A DNA stretch of 64,000 nucleotides from NCBI GenBank assembly GCA_944472135.2, contig OX235268.1, positions 10,360,589-10,424,588 on the forward strand, read 5' to 3'. Positions 34,401-40,840 of the stretch are shown here, piece by piece. Made by a program: the position numbers and the translations under genes. How positions within the stretch are numbered: the stretch's first letter is position 1; each line of letters starts with the position of its first letter. The notes beneath the pieces were generated by a model. That model worked only from the letters and a program-made list of their open reading frames with translations. It searched no databases and was not told the origin of the DNA. This stretch comes from Trichobilharzia regenti. Its lineage: Eukaryota > Platyhelminthes > Trematoda > Strigeidida > Schistosomatidae.

Positions 34401-34439
34401 AACACCTACAACTCCCGTCTCAAGTGGAAATTCGACTAA
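4355..34439 (+). CDS. Micro-exon gene copy A, whole coding locus (multi-exon)
   Basis: Proposed secreted-protein gene of the schistosome micro-exon type. Exon 1 (67 nt) encodes a signal peptide and ends in phase 1. It is followed over 30 kb by candidate symmetric exons at 11847 (12 nt), 12346 (15), 13613 (9), 14191 (15), 16984 (21), 17499 (12), 18723 (24), 19795 (21, or 99 from 19717), 20783 (12), 22494 (9), 22860 (9), 24706 (6), 25157 (6), 26374 (15) and 30522 (6), then a terminal exon at 34396. Chaining them in phase 1 gives no internal stop and a product of about 100 residues. Four of these micro-exons have equal-length counterparts in copy B. MEG proteins in general are secreted by schistosome life stages in the host and vary by exon skipping; the function of this one is not known. 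Which exons are really used needs transcript data. The numbered MEG family is not assigned. Confidence 0.65.
4422..4958 (+). other. Start of intron 1, copy A
   Basis: AT-rich intron sequence. One block ending at 4627 has a good acceptor and a possible donor, but its length (55 nt) is not a multiple of three and it is not conserved in copy B. Confidence 0.5.
4959..5189 (+). mobile_element. tRNA-derived SINE
   Basis: The head resembles a tRNA gene, with A box TGGTACAGCGGTTAGGAC and B box GGTCCGATTCCC. It is followed by a body with AAGGTTGGGCCTGAGG and ATCCTGTAAAAGTA, ending in CACTGAACGTGAAGG and a short A-rich tail. The same body recurs at 27284-27505 and on the minus strand at 5500-5710 and 37130-37240. 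Inserted in intron 1 in the sense orientation. Confidence 0.8.
5500..5710 (-). mobile_element. tRNA-derived SINE, second head type
   Basis: Read on the minus strand: A box TAGCTCAGCGATGGAATGC and B box GGAGTTCGATGC, then the same body as the 4959 element (AAAGTTGGCCTTGGGACTAG, CATCCTGTAGGAA). The head differs from that of the 4959 element while the body is shared, which indicates related SINE subfamilies with different tRNA-like 5' parts. Confidence 0.75.
6096..6098 (+). CDS. Candidate 3-nt micro-exon ACT (copy A)
   Basis: TATATCAACAG acceptor, then ACT, then donor GTAAGTTT. No other AG lies within about 45 bases upstream, so if the donor is used the exon is 3 nt. The same acceptor-three-bases-donor layout recurs at 6726 and in copy B at 55003. 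Three-nt exons are below the usual MEG range, so this is tentative. Confidence 0.35.
6726..6728 (+). CDS. Candidate 3-nt micro-exon TCA (copy A)
   Basis: Second module copy: a pyrimidine-rich tract (ATTATTTTTTCTGTTC), then TATATCAACAG, TCA and donor GTAAGTC. Tandem duplicate of the 6096 site. Confidence 0.35.
7114..7116 (+). CDS. Candidate 3-nt micro-exon ATA (copy A)
   Basis: Preceded by GATTTCAAATGTACAG and followed by GTAAGTATA. Copy B has the homologous context GATTTCAAACG...AACAG, CTT, GTAAGTATA at 55197. Splice signals are kept in both copies while all three exon bases differ. Confidence 0.35.
7200..9350. other. Intron of copy A, no exon recognised
   Basis: No convincing exon. At 8047 an (AAT)n tract followed by CACTTTATTCC reads on the minus strand as AATAAAGTG then (ATT)n, like the 3' end of a non-LTR element. 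The rest of that element (roughly to 8345) has no coding motif I can recognise. Confidence 0.45.
9368..9376 (+). CDS. Candidate 9-nt micro-exon (copy A)
   Basis: AAGAAACTG between an acceptor ending CGCGCAG and donor GTAAGA; phase 1 reads xAA GAA ACT G with no stop. The upstream tract is only moderately pyrimidine-rich and no copy-B counterpart was found. Confidence 0.35.
9380..11840. other. Intron of copy A, little recognised
   Basis: One weak exon-like site at about 10327-10335 (GCTACTGGG, good acceptor ATTCTCAG, donor GTAGGT). A longer open block, 10602-10674, has good signals but is 73 nt. No element was recognised. The counterpart of the copy-B 39-nt exon should lie in this stretch but was not found. 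Confidence 0.4.
11847..11858 (+). CDS. 12-nt micro-exon (copy A), paired with copy B
   Basis: AGTATACAGATG, after a pyrimidine-rich tract (TTTACTTCATTTTCG...) and acceptor AAG, before donor GTGAGT. Phase 1 reads xAG TAT ACA GAT G (Tyr-Thr-Asp). Copy B has a 12-nt exon in the same order at 60172 with the same donor. An internal CAG would also allow a 3-nt exon ATG in A, matching ACT in B, so the acceptor is uncertain. Confidence 0.6.
12346..12360 (+). CDS. 15-nt micro-exon (copy A), paired with copy B
   Basis: ATATCTATGGTAGAA, acceptor CTGATTTACAG, donor GTAAGT. Phase 1 reads xAT ATC TAT GGT AGA A (Ile-Tyr-Gly-Arg). The copy-B counterpart at 61300-61314 has equal length and shares only the 3' end AGAA; the surrounding intron (about 12.06-12.48 kb versus 61.02-61.42 kb) is alignable. 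Confidence 0.75.
12826..12828 (+). CDS. Candidate 3-nt micro-exon TTG (copy A)
   Basis: Pyrimidine-containing tract, GATTATCAG, TTG, then donor GTAAGTCC. The nearest upstream AG would give a 51-nt block with an in-frame stop. No partner found in copy B, where an RTE fragment is inserted in this intron. Confidence 0.25.
13613..13621 (+). CDS. 9-nt micro-exon (copy A), paired with copy B
   Basis: TGAAAATAC, following a very strong pyrimidine tract (TTTCATTTCCATTTCTCTCAG) and followed by GTAAGTG. Phase 1 reads xTG AAA ATA C (Lys-Ile). Copy B has TAAAAATAC of the same length at 62618 with donor GTGAGTG. Confidence 0.8.
14191..14205 (+). CDS. 15-nt micro-exon (copy A), paired with copy B
   Basis: ATGAAAGTAATATCA after TTTGTTTCCTTTGCAC...GCAG and before GTAAGTT. 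Phase 1 reads xAT GAA AGT AAT ATC A (Glu-Ser-Asn-Ile). The copy-B counterpart at 63759 (GTACTGATACTATTA) keeps the length but changes most residues. Confidence 0.75.
14335..14420 (-). mobile_element. tRNA-like SINE head
   Basis: On the minus strand: A box TGGCCAAGCGGTCTACAAG and B box GGGATCGAAAC in tRNA spacing. A different head from the other SINEs. Element limits beyond the head are not clear. Confidence 0.5.
14620..16980. other. Intron of copy A, no exon recognised
   Basis: AT-rich with no convincing micro-exon. A 3-nt acceptor-donor coincidence at about 15404 has a poor acceptor. No element was recognised. Confidence 0.45.
16984..17004 (+). CDS. 21-nt micro-exon (copy A)
   Basis: Acceptor TTTATCTACATAG, donor GTAAGTC, 21 nt. 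Phase 1 encodes Val-Asp-Ala-Leu-Arg-Thr plus split codons at both ends, with no stop. It lies past the part of copy B inside the window, so the pair cannot be tested. Confidence 0.6.
17499..17510 (+). CDS. 12-nt micro-exon (copy A)
   Basis: GTGCACGAAATA after a long T-rich tract (TTGTTGGTTTTCTTATTTTG) and acceptor AAAG, before GTAAGTA. Phase 1 reads xGT GCA CGA AAT A (Ala-Arg-Asn). Confidence 0.6.
18723..18746 (+). CDS. 24-nt micro-exon (copy A)
   Basis: Strong acceptor (TTGTTTTCTAATCATTTCAG) and donor GTAAGA. Phase 1 encodes Tyr-Ser-Asp-Lys-Trp-Ser-Leu with split codons at both ends. An internal CAG offers an alternative 15-nt version (from 18732) that also keeps the frame. Confidence 0.65.
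19717..19815 (+). CDS. 99-nt exon, or its 3' 21 nt (19795-19815), copy A
   Basis: Two acceptors share one donor (GTAAGTA at 19816). The distal acceptor CATCACTTTTCAG gives 99 nt, open in phase 1, encoding FRIYKSLSSMITPEIN then KNDTCFSCLDKLFEDF. The proximal acceptor CTTTTCATGTTTAG gives 21 nt encoding Lys-Leu-Phe-Glu-Asp-Phe. Both lengths are multiples of three, so either choice keeps the frame. The Cys-x-x-Cys pair in the longer version would be the only one in the predicted mature protein. I do not recognise the segment as a known domain. Confidence 0.55.
20783..20794 (+). CDS. 12-nt micro-exon (copy A)
   Basis: ACAGCGAAACAG after an excellent pyrimidine tract (TTCATTCGCCTGCTCCAG), before GTGAGA. 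Phase 1 reads xAC AGC GAA ACA G (Ser-Glu-Thr). Confidence 0.6.
22494..22502 (+). CDS. Candidate 9-nt micro-exon (copy A)
   Basis: CGAAGGCCT after CATATTACTGAAG and before GTAAGTG. Phase 1 reads xCG AAG GCC T. The acceptor is moderate. Confidence 0.45.
22860..22868 (+). CDS. 9-nt micro-exon (copy A)
   Basis: ATAAGATTT, with a strong pyrimidine tract upstream (CTTTTCCTTCTTCTCTATTT), acceptor ATGTAG and donor GTAAGTA. Phase 1 reads xAT AAG ATT T (Lys-Ile). Confidence 0.6.
23186..23422 (-). pseudogene. Coding-like fragment shared with 52840-53040
   Basis: A minus-strand ORF contains LLIRLFDMYYKNTLLFSDN. A plus-strand ORF at 52852 contains VIRLFDMCCENPLSDSDK and a similar continuation (VVIPL versus LVIPV). 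The two are diverged copies of one sequence, probably a fragment of an unrecognised mobile element or a processed gene. No function is proposed. Confidence 0.35.
24275..24283 (+). CDS. Weak candidate 9-nt micro-exon (copy A)
   Basis: ATCAAAATT between GTAAATCAG and GTAAGTT. It resembles ATAAGATTT at 22860 in length and ends. The pyrimidine tract is poor and it is not included in the chained reading. Confidence 0.25.
24706..24711 (+). CDS. 6-nt micro-exon (copy A)
   Basis: ACGAAT after a strong tract (TTGTTGCTATTTCTG then TTTTTAATACAG), before GTAAGTC. Phase 1 reads xAC GAA T. Six nt is the smallest size I know for schistosome MEG exons. Confidence 0.55.
25157..25162 (+). CDS. Candidate 6-nt micro-exon (copy A)
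   Basis: ACTGTG between CTACATTCCTATGATAG and donor GTGAGT. Phase 1 reads xAC TGT G and would add a cysteine. Confidence 0.4.
26374..26388 (+). CDS. 15-nt micro-exon (copy A)
   Basis: TATTGCACTGTTACA after CATCTGTTCATCTTTTTTT and TAATAG, before GTGAGT. Phase 1 reads xTA TTG CAC TGT TAC A (Leu-His-Cys-Tyr). Strong acceptor. Confidence 0.6.
26400..27280. other. Intron of copy A with an unrecognised block
   Basis: 26750-27050 is somewhat less AT-rich and holds a 75-codon ORF with no motif I recognise. It may be element-derived. Confidence 0.35.
27284..27505 (+). mobile_element. tRNA-derived SINE
   Basis: A box TGACACAGCGGTTAAGACG, B box GAGGTTCAATCCCC, then the same body as 4959-5189 (AAAGGTTGGGTATGAGG, ATCCTGTAAAATTG, GGGAACGTGAAGG) and an A-rich end. 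A full-length, moderately diverged copy in sense orientation. Confidence 0.8.
28533..30250 (-). mobile_element. 5'-truncated RTE-clade non-LTR retrotransposon with target-site duplication
   Basis: The antisense element has its 3' end at about 28545, marked by an (AAT)n tail directly after a very short 3' UTR, as in RTE elements. A 12-bp direct repeat TAAAGTGGTGAT lies at 28533-28544 and again at 30239-30250, consistent with a target-site duplication. The apurinic-like endonuclease part and the start of the ORF are missing. Recognisable element sequence begins near 30215, with about 23 bp of AT-rich filler before the duplication. It is inserted antisense in an intron of copy A. The open frame and clear duplication suggest a young insertion. 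Confidence 0.85.
28568..30211 (-). CDS. RTE reverse transcriptase, N-terminally truncated
   Basis: 547 codons open to a natural TAA. RT signatures in order: FKLPKKGDL and NWRGIMLLS (about residues 102-123), AGFRRNKSCIDQI (150-162), NFIDFEKAFDSVDR (182-195), TGVRQGCLLSP (240-250) and the catalytic LDFADD box (284-289), so the polymerase core looks complete. A glutamine run lies at 333-338. The C-terminal part carries WRWIGHTLRK and GRRRVGRPRVTWRR (about 471-509), typical of this clade in schistosomes. There is no ATG at the start: the first codon of the listed frame is GTG with a stop two codons upstream, so this is a truncated reading frame, not an expressed gene. It is most similar in kind to SR2/SjR2-type RTE elements; the exact family is not assigned. 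Confidence 0.9.
   Translation of the reverse strand: MEQRKHWAEHFKRLLNRPPPTTRPAIPTTEAELPVNTDPPTKSEVLNAIKMLKAGKTPGPDGIPAEALKIDPETTADLMTPLLEKVWKEGKVPEDWKNGYLFKLPKKGDLSQCKNWRGIMLLSIPSKILSRIILERIKQALDEKLRPEQAGFRRNKSCIDQIATLRIIIEQSLEWQSPLYLNFIDFEKAFDSVDREVIWKLLRYYGVPSTIIHLIQQLYDNAACQVIHNGKLTEAFEVRTGVRQGCLLSPMIFLIAIDWIMRQTTATNEGTGIKWTDTKDLEDLDFADDICLISHKLEDMQVKSNKLAEEASKIGLHVNIDKTEVMKIPSQHQQQQQQTTISINGKNLKETTSFTYLGSIVSTTGGTDEDIKARIGKARQAFITLKSVWRSTALSIKNKIRIFNSNVKSVLLYGSETWRVIKSISNKLQTFINNCLRSILKIRWPEKISNRDLWERTNQEPIVKQIGRKKWRWIGHTLRKPSSDITRQALEWNPKGRRRVGRPRVTWRRSCEEEMKACGQTWSRVKKLSENRRQCRCAAEALCSSRN
30522..30527 (+). CDS. Candidate 6-nt micro-exon (copy A)
   Basis: ACAAAG between ATACATCATATAG and donor GTAAGTT. 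Phase 1 reads xAC AAA G. Same size and first two bases as ACGAAT at 24706. Moderate acceptor. Confidence 0.4.
31371..31500 (+). mobile_element. tRNA-derived SINE, degraded
   Basis: GTGGCACAGTGGTTAGGACT (A box) and CGAGTTTCGATCTCC (B box) are followed by a shortened, diverged body ending near ATCCATGCTGAAAATT. Same family as the 4959 element. Confidence 0.65.
32759..32777 (+). CDS. Candidate non-symmetric micro-exon, 19 or 17 nt (copy A)
   Basis: Very strong tract (TTATTTTTGATTTTTAATTT) leading to AAACAGAG, so the exon may start at 32759 (19 nt) or, through the second AG, at 32761 (17 nt: AACGAAAGAGAAGAATG). Donor GTGAGT. Neither length is a multiple of three. If included, the 17-nt form would bring the terminal exon into phase 0 (GTPTTPVSSGNSTNAN then stop). 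Possibly optional. Confidence 0.35.
32985..33197 (+). other. Open block with nested inverted repeats
   Basis: A 70-codon frame rich in Ser/Thr/Asn/Pro, with an acceptor-like CATTTCATTTCAG at 33014-33026 but no good donor and no AATAAA nearby. It contains nested inverted repeats: CCTAAGAGGAATCC (33069) with GGATTCCTCTTAAG (33156), and ACTGAGTTA with TAACTCAGT inside. It could be an unused terminal exon or a small element; unresolved. Confidence 0.3.
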
Positions 34440-34540
34440 CGCTAATTGATTGTCCTCACTTTACGACTACATCCACAGTTAATTGTTACTTTTTAACATT
34501 CCTAAATGAACTGATTGATATAAGTTTAAATAAAGTACTT
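34396..34540 (+). CDS. Terminal exon of MEG copy A
   Basis: Strong acceptor (TTTTTTGTATTATTTTCAG). In phase 1 the coding part is 34396-34439, ending Arg-Leu-Lys-Trp-Lys-Phe-Asp then TAA. In phase 0 it reads IGTPTTPVSSGNSTNAN then TGA at 34447. Phase 1 agrees with the symmetric exon chain. Phase 0 has the Thr/Ser/Pro-rich character of the block at 53644 and would require a frame-changing exon such as 32761-32777. The 3' UTR carries AATAAA at 34529-34534. Confidence 0.65.
34529..34534 (+). terminator. Polyadenylation signal AATAAA
   Basis: Canonical hexamer about 90 bases after the phase-1 stop of the terminal exon; the only well-placed one after a strong acceptor in this part of the window. 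Confidence 0.6.
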
Positions 34541-34833
34541 TATTGAAATTCATGATTATGTTCTCCAGGAACCCTGCTCGGTTATCTGTAGGCATTGTCG
34601 ATTAATTGTTGTATAACGGCTGCTGAGCAATCATAATACAAAAACAAAAGTATATAAGGCTGATTTGAAATTGTGGATGTGGTGTCCCCACGACATGAAA
34701 CATTTGGGGTAAGTGTGTATAAATGACATTGTGGCACGTTAATTGCTACAATACAAAAGTGGCCTCGCATAAACGCATTCATGCTCGGATATTGGTTTTC
34801 ATTTCTATACTATTGTAGCAAACTTTGTCAGCT

Positions 34834-34854
34834 AAAAAAAAAAAAAAAAAAAAA
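34834..34854. repeat. Poly(A) run of 21
   Basis: An uninterrupted A tract, about 300 bp after the terminal exon. It could be the tail of a retroposed sequence inserted in sense, but no source element is recognisable before it. Confidence 0.7.
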
Positions 34855-34859
34855 CTAAG

Positions 34860-35655
34860 GTTTACAGTAGTAGAAAAGACTAGTTCTTTCAGATACAAAC
34901 ATCATGGAGGCTGAATTTATGAAAAAATCAATAATATAAAAAGACACTAGGATAAATCTGTCACTTTTGGCTGTGTGATAGTGGTAACGGGAAATTCTAC
35001 TAACATTATTTAGAGAAAGCGCTAACAGATGGACCTGAGAATTCACTCCACTTTCTCATTAGAAGTGTGAACTTTATACATAACTGCTGGTTGAGTGATA
35101 TGATCGTAAAAAAAACGTCTTTTTCTAAAAGTAAAAAATGTGCTAATTTCCAACGTAGTGTAGATGTGAAAGAGATTATTTCAGTTTAAAATTTTACTGT
35201 AGCTTAGGTTTATTAATACTTTCGGTGCACTTTGTCTAAGTACTGTCAAAAAACGTTTTCTTATACGTATATAACGATCCGGAATAAAAGCGTTTATTAT
35301 TCGTCAAGAAATAGTTTACGACATATACTGATCATAAAATTATATATTTGAGAAACATTTTGAATAGTGAAATGATTGTACCATAATGTGAACAATTGTA
35401 TAATAGTCTAAGACGAGCTGGTGTTGTGCGCGATGGAATTATGTGATGCAGATATCAATTTCTGATTTTGTTTGATGGTGTCTCTATTTTCTGGTCAACT
35501 TTTGAATCCTTCGAATTCTATTTTTGTCTGCAGACCTCAATTTATCTCAAGCCTCTCAACCGAATAATTTCAAATTCGAATAGTTTTATATGTCTGCAAG
35601 CAATGAGGCATGGTTGAAAAATCACTTGTAAAGGAATTACACTTTATTATTTCCT
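34860..35655. other. Intergenic, nothing recognised
   Basis: AT-rich sequence without motif, SINE head or convincing exon. Confidence 0.5.
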
Positions 35656-35660
35656 ATATA

Positions 35661-36306
35661 AGACAACAATCAGCATAAGTGGGAAGAACCTGAAAGAAAC
35701 AACCTCCTTCACCTACCTGGGAAGCATCGTCTCAACTACAGGCGGAACTGACGAAGACATCAAAGCCAGAATCGGATAAGCAAGACAAGCTTTCATTACT
35801 CTCAAATCTGTGTGGAGGTCAACAGCAATCAGCATCAAAAATAAGATACGGATTTTCAACTCTAATGTGAAGTCAGTGATACTATACAGATCAGAGACTT
35901 GGCATGTCATAAACAGCATCTCAAACAAACTTCAGACCTTCATTGACAGCTGTCTCCGCTCAATACTCAAGATCAGATGGCCAGAAAAGATCAGCAACAG
36001 GGATCTCCGGGAGCGAACCAATCAGGAACCGATTGTGAAACAAATAGGCAGAAAGAAATGCAGATGGATTGGACATACGTTGGGGAAACCATCAAGTGAC
36101 ATCACTAGACAAGCCCTCGAGTGGAACGCGAAAGGGAGGCGGCTAGTTGGTCGTCCAAGGGTGACTTGGAGGAGGTCATGCGAGGAGGAGATGAAAGCAT
36201 GTGGACAGACGTGGGGCAGGGTGAAAAAGTTGTCAGAAAACCGAAGGCGATGGAGGTGCGCAGCTGAAGCCCTATGTTACTCTAGGAACTAAAGGATACA
36301 ATAATA
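35661..36306 (+). pseudogene. RTE reverse-transcriptase 3' fragment, sense
   Basis: Same family as 28568-30211, covering its residues from about 339 to the end: TTSFTYLGSIVSTTGGTDED, then a nonsense change (ARIG, stop, ARQAF), then a frame open to RGRPRVTWRR-like motifs and the same terminal RN then TAA. It ends in GGATAC followed by AAT repeats, as in the intact copy. 5'-truncated, lightly mutated. Confidence 0.85.
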
Positions 36307-36330
36307 GTACAATAATAAATAATATAAGAG

Positions 36331-36965
36331 GAGACAGAGGTGATGAAGATAACCAATCAACAGCAACAACAACCAGCAATAATCCCCCATATAGGGATAG
36401 ATTTAACAGAGGTTGCCGCCTTCGGATATCTAAGAAGCATCGTTGCAAATATAGGCAATCGGAACGGAAGAAGATTTCAAAACAAATCAGAATTGGAAAG
36501 GGAAGATACGCCTTAGTCACTTTGAAATTAGTTTGAAAATCTTCCGCACTCACTTTGTCGGTATAGCGAACCAGATAAGGAATTTCAACGGCTAAATCAA
36601 CTCACTCATTTCTTCTACACGAGTCAAACAAAAACTTGAACTGCCTGTTACGGAAAGGATTTTGACACAGTTGACACGCTTTTATCGACACCTGCATTTC
36701 TGTCATCATTTTGGAGTTCACATGGCCAGAAAGAAAGAATAAGCAGCATAAAAATATGCGGAACAAACCAAAAGACAAGAGCTGATCGCTCAACAAATGT
36801 ATAGGAGAAGGTAAGAATGGATCAGGCATATAATGAGAAGGATGACATCACACTGCAAGCCACTGCTCATTTGGAATCCAAATAGGAAGCGATAAGTGAA
36901 TCTTCTGACGGCGTCATGGAAGATGTCGGGTGAGAAATAGATAAGTGAGTTTGGTCAAGTGTAAT
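36331..36965 (+). pseudogene. Older RTE fragment, sense
   Basis: Starts with TEVMKITNQQQQQ, matching the TEVMKIPSQHQQQQQQ region of the intact RT. It continues GYLRSIVANIGN (for TYLGSIVSTTGG), then is badly mutated, with a recognisable end near 36820-36900 (WIRHIMRR, LLIWNPNRKR). It lies head to tail after the younger fragment but covers the same part of the element, so it is a separate, older insertion. Confidence 0.7.
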
Positions 36966-37129
36966 GGTTCTCCCTCCTGTACTTATAAACACCCCTACAC
37001 CCTGTTATATAACTGTAGAACTTGATGACGAAGTCATCGAAAAAATATTCTTTGTTCAGTAATCAGTATTTTGAAAACTCGAATAGGCATCTTTATTCAG
37101 TTATGAATTGAATGTCTGAGGTCATATTT

Positions 37130-37240
37130 TCTTTCCTTCGCGATGTTCAGTGGACTATAGGGCTTCAAGCTAGACGCTTGAATTTTCTGCAGCAGTGATA
37201 ATTTTATAGGACTGGGTTGCTAGCCTCATGCCTAATCTGA
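37130..37240 (-). mobile_element. SINE tail fragment
   Basis: On the minus strand: GCATGAGGCTAGCAACCCAG, then CTGCTGCAGAAAATTCAAGC and CACTGAACATCGCGAAGG, the body and 3' end of the 4959-type SINE. The tRNA-like head is missing. Confidence 0.65.
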
Positions 37241-38334
37241 GGTCATATGATAAGACATAGTTTTTGAAAGCTAGAGATATCCTGATTGTAGGTTCGGATT
37301 AACTTCCCTGAAGAAATTTGGACCAGATTGTCGAACGAAACGTTAGAATTATTATTTCTATTTCTCTGAGATTTTACAAATATAATTTTTACATTGAATT
37401 AAGTTGAGAATGTGTCACTGTATATGCTTGATTTATAAAATTGCATTCGTGCTTGTTCAGAAATAATCTTACACATTAGGCTAACAAGATCACCTAGCTT
37501 CCTTGACAGTGTAGGAAGAGTGTATTTCCCTAAGAAATTCTGAAATAATAGGCTCTTATTATGAATTTTGGCTATACAGTAAGAATTCACATTTTGTCTG
37601 AGATTTGTAATATATTAGCGCAAACAATCTCAGAAATACTGATTACAAACATACTTGTCACACATATTTTAGCAGAATGGAATAGAGCATAGGTGATAAC
37701 AGTATACATCAAAATGTTTACAGGTCTAAGTCACGGATAAGAGGTCAGAAAATGGAGTAAGAATATGGGGAAATCACAGACTGAACCATAGTTCTCAAAG
37801 TGGATTACCAAGGAAGGTTCAAAATAATGAAAAGTACGTGTGTGATCACAATCTCCGAAATATTTCACGCAAATAAATTGCACGTTTCAAATGAACTACG
37901 TCTTCTAAATGTTTCACCAGAATAACAGCTGAGTCAAAAAAACCTCTTAAGACATCAGTTCGGTTGTGTACTATTCAGGGGAGAAACGTTATTATTTAAA
38001 AGCATTTGAAATATCCAAATAAGTTTCAGAATTGTTGTGTAATTAGTCATAGTAGGATTTATGCAGAAATGACTCTGCTACACTTATTTCATTCCCGACT
38101 GTCGTTTACCATCTCACCGAGAAGGACAGAAATTGTTGATGAAAATCTGTATTCAATACAAATACAAAAACATGATGGTTATGTTCCCAGTTGTAAATAA
38201 CAGGGAATAGTAGACATCACATGAAAACATTTTCACCTATGAAGTAGTATTTACATGGAAATTATTGCTTCATAGTTTTTATTATATGAGGAGTTTTAAT
38301 AAGTTTCGAAAGTATTGGATAAATTTCGTGGTTT

Positions 38335-38620
38335 CGAAGGTATTCCTGAGGACATGGAATTGTGTGTATGAATCCACTATTACTAGAAATAATATCTGGA
38401 TGTCTTACTGTATATCACGTATGACGTTAGCTTAAATATTCAAAGATTGCAGGAGAATTGTTTACTCTTTATGCTAACTTCCAACTGCTGTTAGCTAAAT
38501 AGCAAGTATCTCATCTTCAGCTGCACTTAAACGGCACTGTAACCTCTGACAACTAAGCAGCAATGTGGATTCCTTCACCTTCATGGTAAAGACTTATGGA
38601 TATTAGTTTCTTTAGCTGTT
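38335..38620. repeat. Dispersed repeat R2, copy 1
   Basis: Diverged match to 42028-42310, sharing GACATGGAATT, GAAATAATATyTGGAT, CTTCCAACT and TTCTTCACCTTyATG-type blocks in the same order. Non-coding. Confidence 0.55.
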
Positions 38621-38959
38621 GAATGCTACACCATGTGCCTCGAAATTGTTTCTCACTGTATCACCAATGCACATCAGTCGATGATATGTTTCAAATAACA
38701 ATGTACGAATGTTTTGCTCCAAAAGATTGAGTACAGTTCCCAGTGCTCTGAAAGTTGCATGACTTATTCTTTAAGAAACTCAATCTAATGATTATCCGTT
38801 TTTTCTAGATATTTCTGAATGTTCAACTACATATTTTGGTTTGGTATCCAACATCAACCGAAACCATCAGCGGGATATGTATCCATACATCCTGTTTGGA
38901 TACGTCGCACTAATCGCGCTAAAATCGTGAATTCTAATAATTTAGAATTCATGGGCTGG

Positions 38960-39130
38960 CCACTTAACTGAGTACCAGTGGCTGAGTGTTTAATGAGCTT
39001 GCCCAATAACTGGAAGGTCCTCAGTTCAAAGCTCAGTTCGTGCGTATTGTCAATGAATCTCAATCTAGGATGAAACAGATGTCCAGTACTCCCAGGTTGT
39101 CAGTGTTTCTCTAGAGAATGTCAGTCCGTG
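38960..39130 (+). mobile_element. tRNA-like SINE, different subfamily
   Basis: The head ACCAGTGGCTGAGTGTTTAA with B box CAGTTCAAAGCTC is followed by a body containing GGATGAAACAGATGTCCAGT, unlike the 4959 body. The subfamily is not assigned. Confidence 0.5.
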
Positions 39131-40560
39131 GTCAAACTCGAAAATCGAATCAAATTCCTACAAATCAACTGTGGAAAATCATGATCATGCTAACTTATTT
39201 CTTCTTTCACAATCGTGTTTTCTTAAAAACATCCCATGAAATGAAATTATGATTTGATGATTTGTCAGCCTTTTGTTTCAAATATCAACAAAATAATCTT
39301 CCCAGCAACTCCACTTTCAAAGATTCTAGAAACCGAAATTCATCTACATGATTCAGCCAAGTAATTAAGGATCAGCTACTGTGTTTGCAACAGCTAAACT
39401 GGATAATAGATCGCTCCAGGGCTTCAGGACGATATATACGTGTATACCACACTACTGTAGGCTTATGCATACTTCCGAAATCAGACGTCTACATTCTACA
39501 TACGGGATTTCGTTATGTCATCAACATTAAGACTAACTCTTTGTTTAACTTCTTCGTTCTTTACACACGTTTATCTATCTGCATTTGATAACATTAATAT
39601 TCACCCGACATTTCAAGCAAGGGACAATCACCTAAGAGAGTGAAATAATATTATTTCGCTTGCCTAAGAATAGATAACAGTGAGTCAATGAAGAGTGATA
39701 TAATTGAGCATGTATTCCACACTCGACACTGAACATGCAAGGAGAATTCATTCAAAGTTTACTGTAAAGTCGAAAGAAGCCTCCTGAAAATAGTAAGCTT
39801 CCGCCTATATGCTATTTCACAGCCATCAGAGATTCGCATGAGAAACCCTCATTCACATACAGCGTAGAAATTTTCTCATCACCTTCTACGTATTTTATAA
39901 TCTCAAGTTCAATTGTTATTATTACTTAATTATTAACTCTATTTTTATGTATTATTCGTATGATATTTAGTATCATCATTTTCTTAACCAAACTGCTATT
40001 TCCTTTTTTCATATTCTGTGTAATTTATTTTGGTCACTTGTCTCTTAGCTCTTTCATTAGCGTCCTATTTTCTCCGGCCATGTTTATTAATAGTCAGCCC
40101 AAGTGAAAATTAATTAATCTCTTATCCCCCCAGTTATAATTGCATTATCCACCACACTATTTAGATTATTCTATTGAAGTTGACAATAACCATAACTAAC
40201 TTTTTATTCTTGTTTGTGAAACCTGCTTTAAGCGCCAACATCATGCATTATATAACCGCTAAGTGAAGTAATTTACCGATAAGATTTTCTCCACTGAACT
40301 CCTTGTTCTTATTTTCGTGTCTAGGCGGTCACCTTTCGTGTATTAGTCATGACAAGGTCAAAAGTAAGAAATGGGTGAGAAAATGAAACATTTTGAATAA
40401 TTCAATGGAACAATGAAAGACATTCAAGAGGCGATAATTGGTATAGTTTTCGGAAAAACGAAAGACAACAGTCTTAAGACAAGTGCGTAGCGTTGTCGCA
40501 AATACAATTCACTTGCTGACCTGAGTGGAAAAATATTATTTCTCAATATTGATAAACATC

Positions 40561-40626
40561 ATTGAATTGAATTTTTGATTTTCCCGTCGATTGATTGGAA
40601 GGGAAAACTCAAAAATTCAATTCAAT
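40561..40626. repeat. Foldback (inverted repeat), about 25-bp arms
   Basis: The left arm (40561-40585) begins ATTGAATTGAATTTTTGA and the right arm (40601-40626) is its reverse complement apart from one extra base. The loop is about 15 bp. It lies just before the hammerhead-bearing SINE. Confidence 0.8.
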
Positions 40627-40640
40627 AATTAATATGACCC

Positions 40641-40840
40641 GTTGCACAAGAGGTGGCTCTCGTGGCCCAAGTGGTCTATTGGATAACGTTTCGGCGTTTG
40701 AAACTATGGGCACTGGGTTCGAGCCTCAGTGGGAACATCATCACTCACTGAGAAACGCAGGTACATCCAGCTGACGAGTCCCAAATAGGACGAAATGCGC
40801 ATCCTGGATTCCACTGCTAGCCACCATCCACCAATTGATA
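40641..40840 (+). mobile_element. Sm-alpha-type SINE with hammerhead ribozyme
   Basis: The tRNA-related 5' part has A-box-like GTGGCCCAAGTGGTCTATTGG and B box GGTTCGAGCC (40716-40725). A hammerhead core follows, then the tail CACTGCTAGCCACCATCCACC. This order (pol III-like promoter, then hammerhead) is what is known for the Sm-alpha repeats of schistosomes. Strand is plus. Confidence 0.8.
40761..40813 (+). ncRNA. Hammerhead ribozyme, type I-like, complete core
   Basis: CTGACGAG core, stem II GTCC with GGAC around a six-base loop, then GAAA. Stem I is ATCCAG (40765-40770) with CTGGAT (40804-40809). Stem III is short, ATGC against GCAT. The cleavage triplet ATC ends at 40803, so self-cleavage is expected after that C. 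All invariant core bases I can check (CUGANGA, GAAA, UH at the site) are present, so it may be active. Confidence 0.8.
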
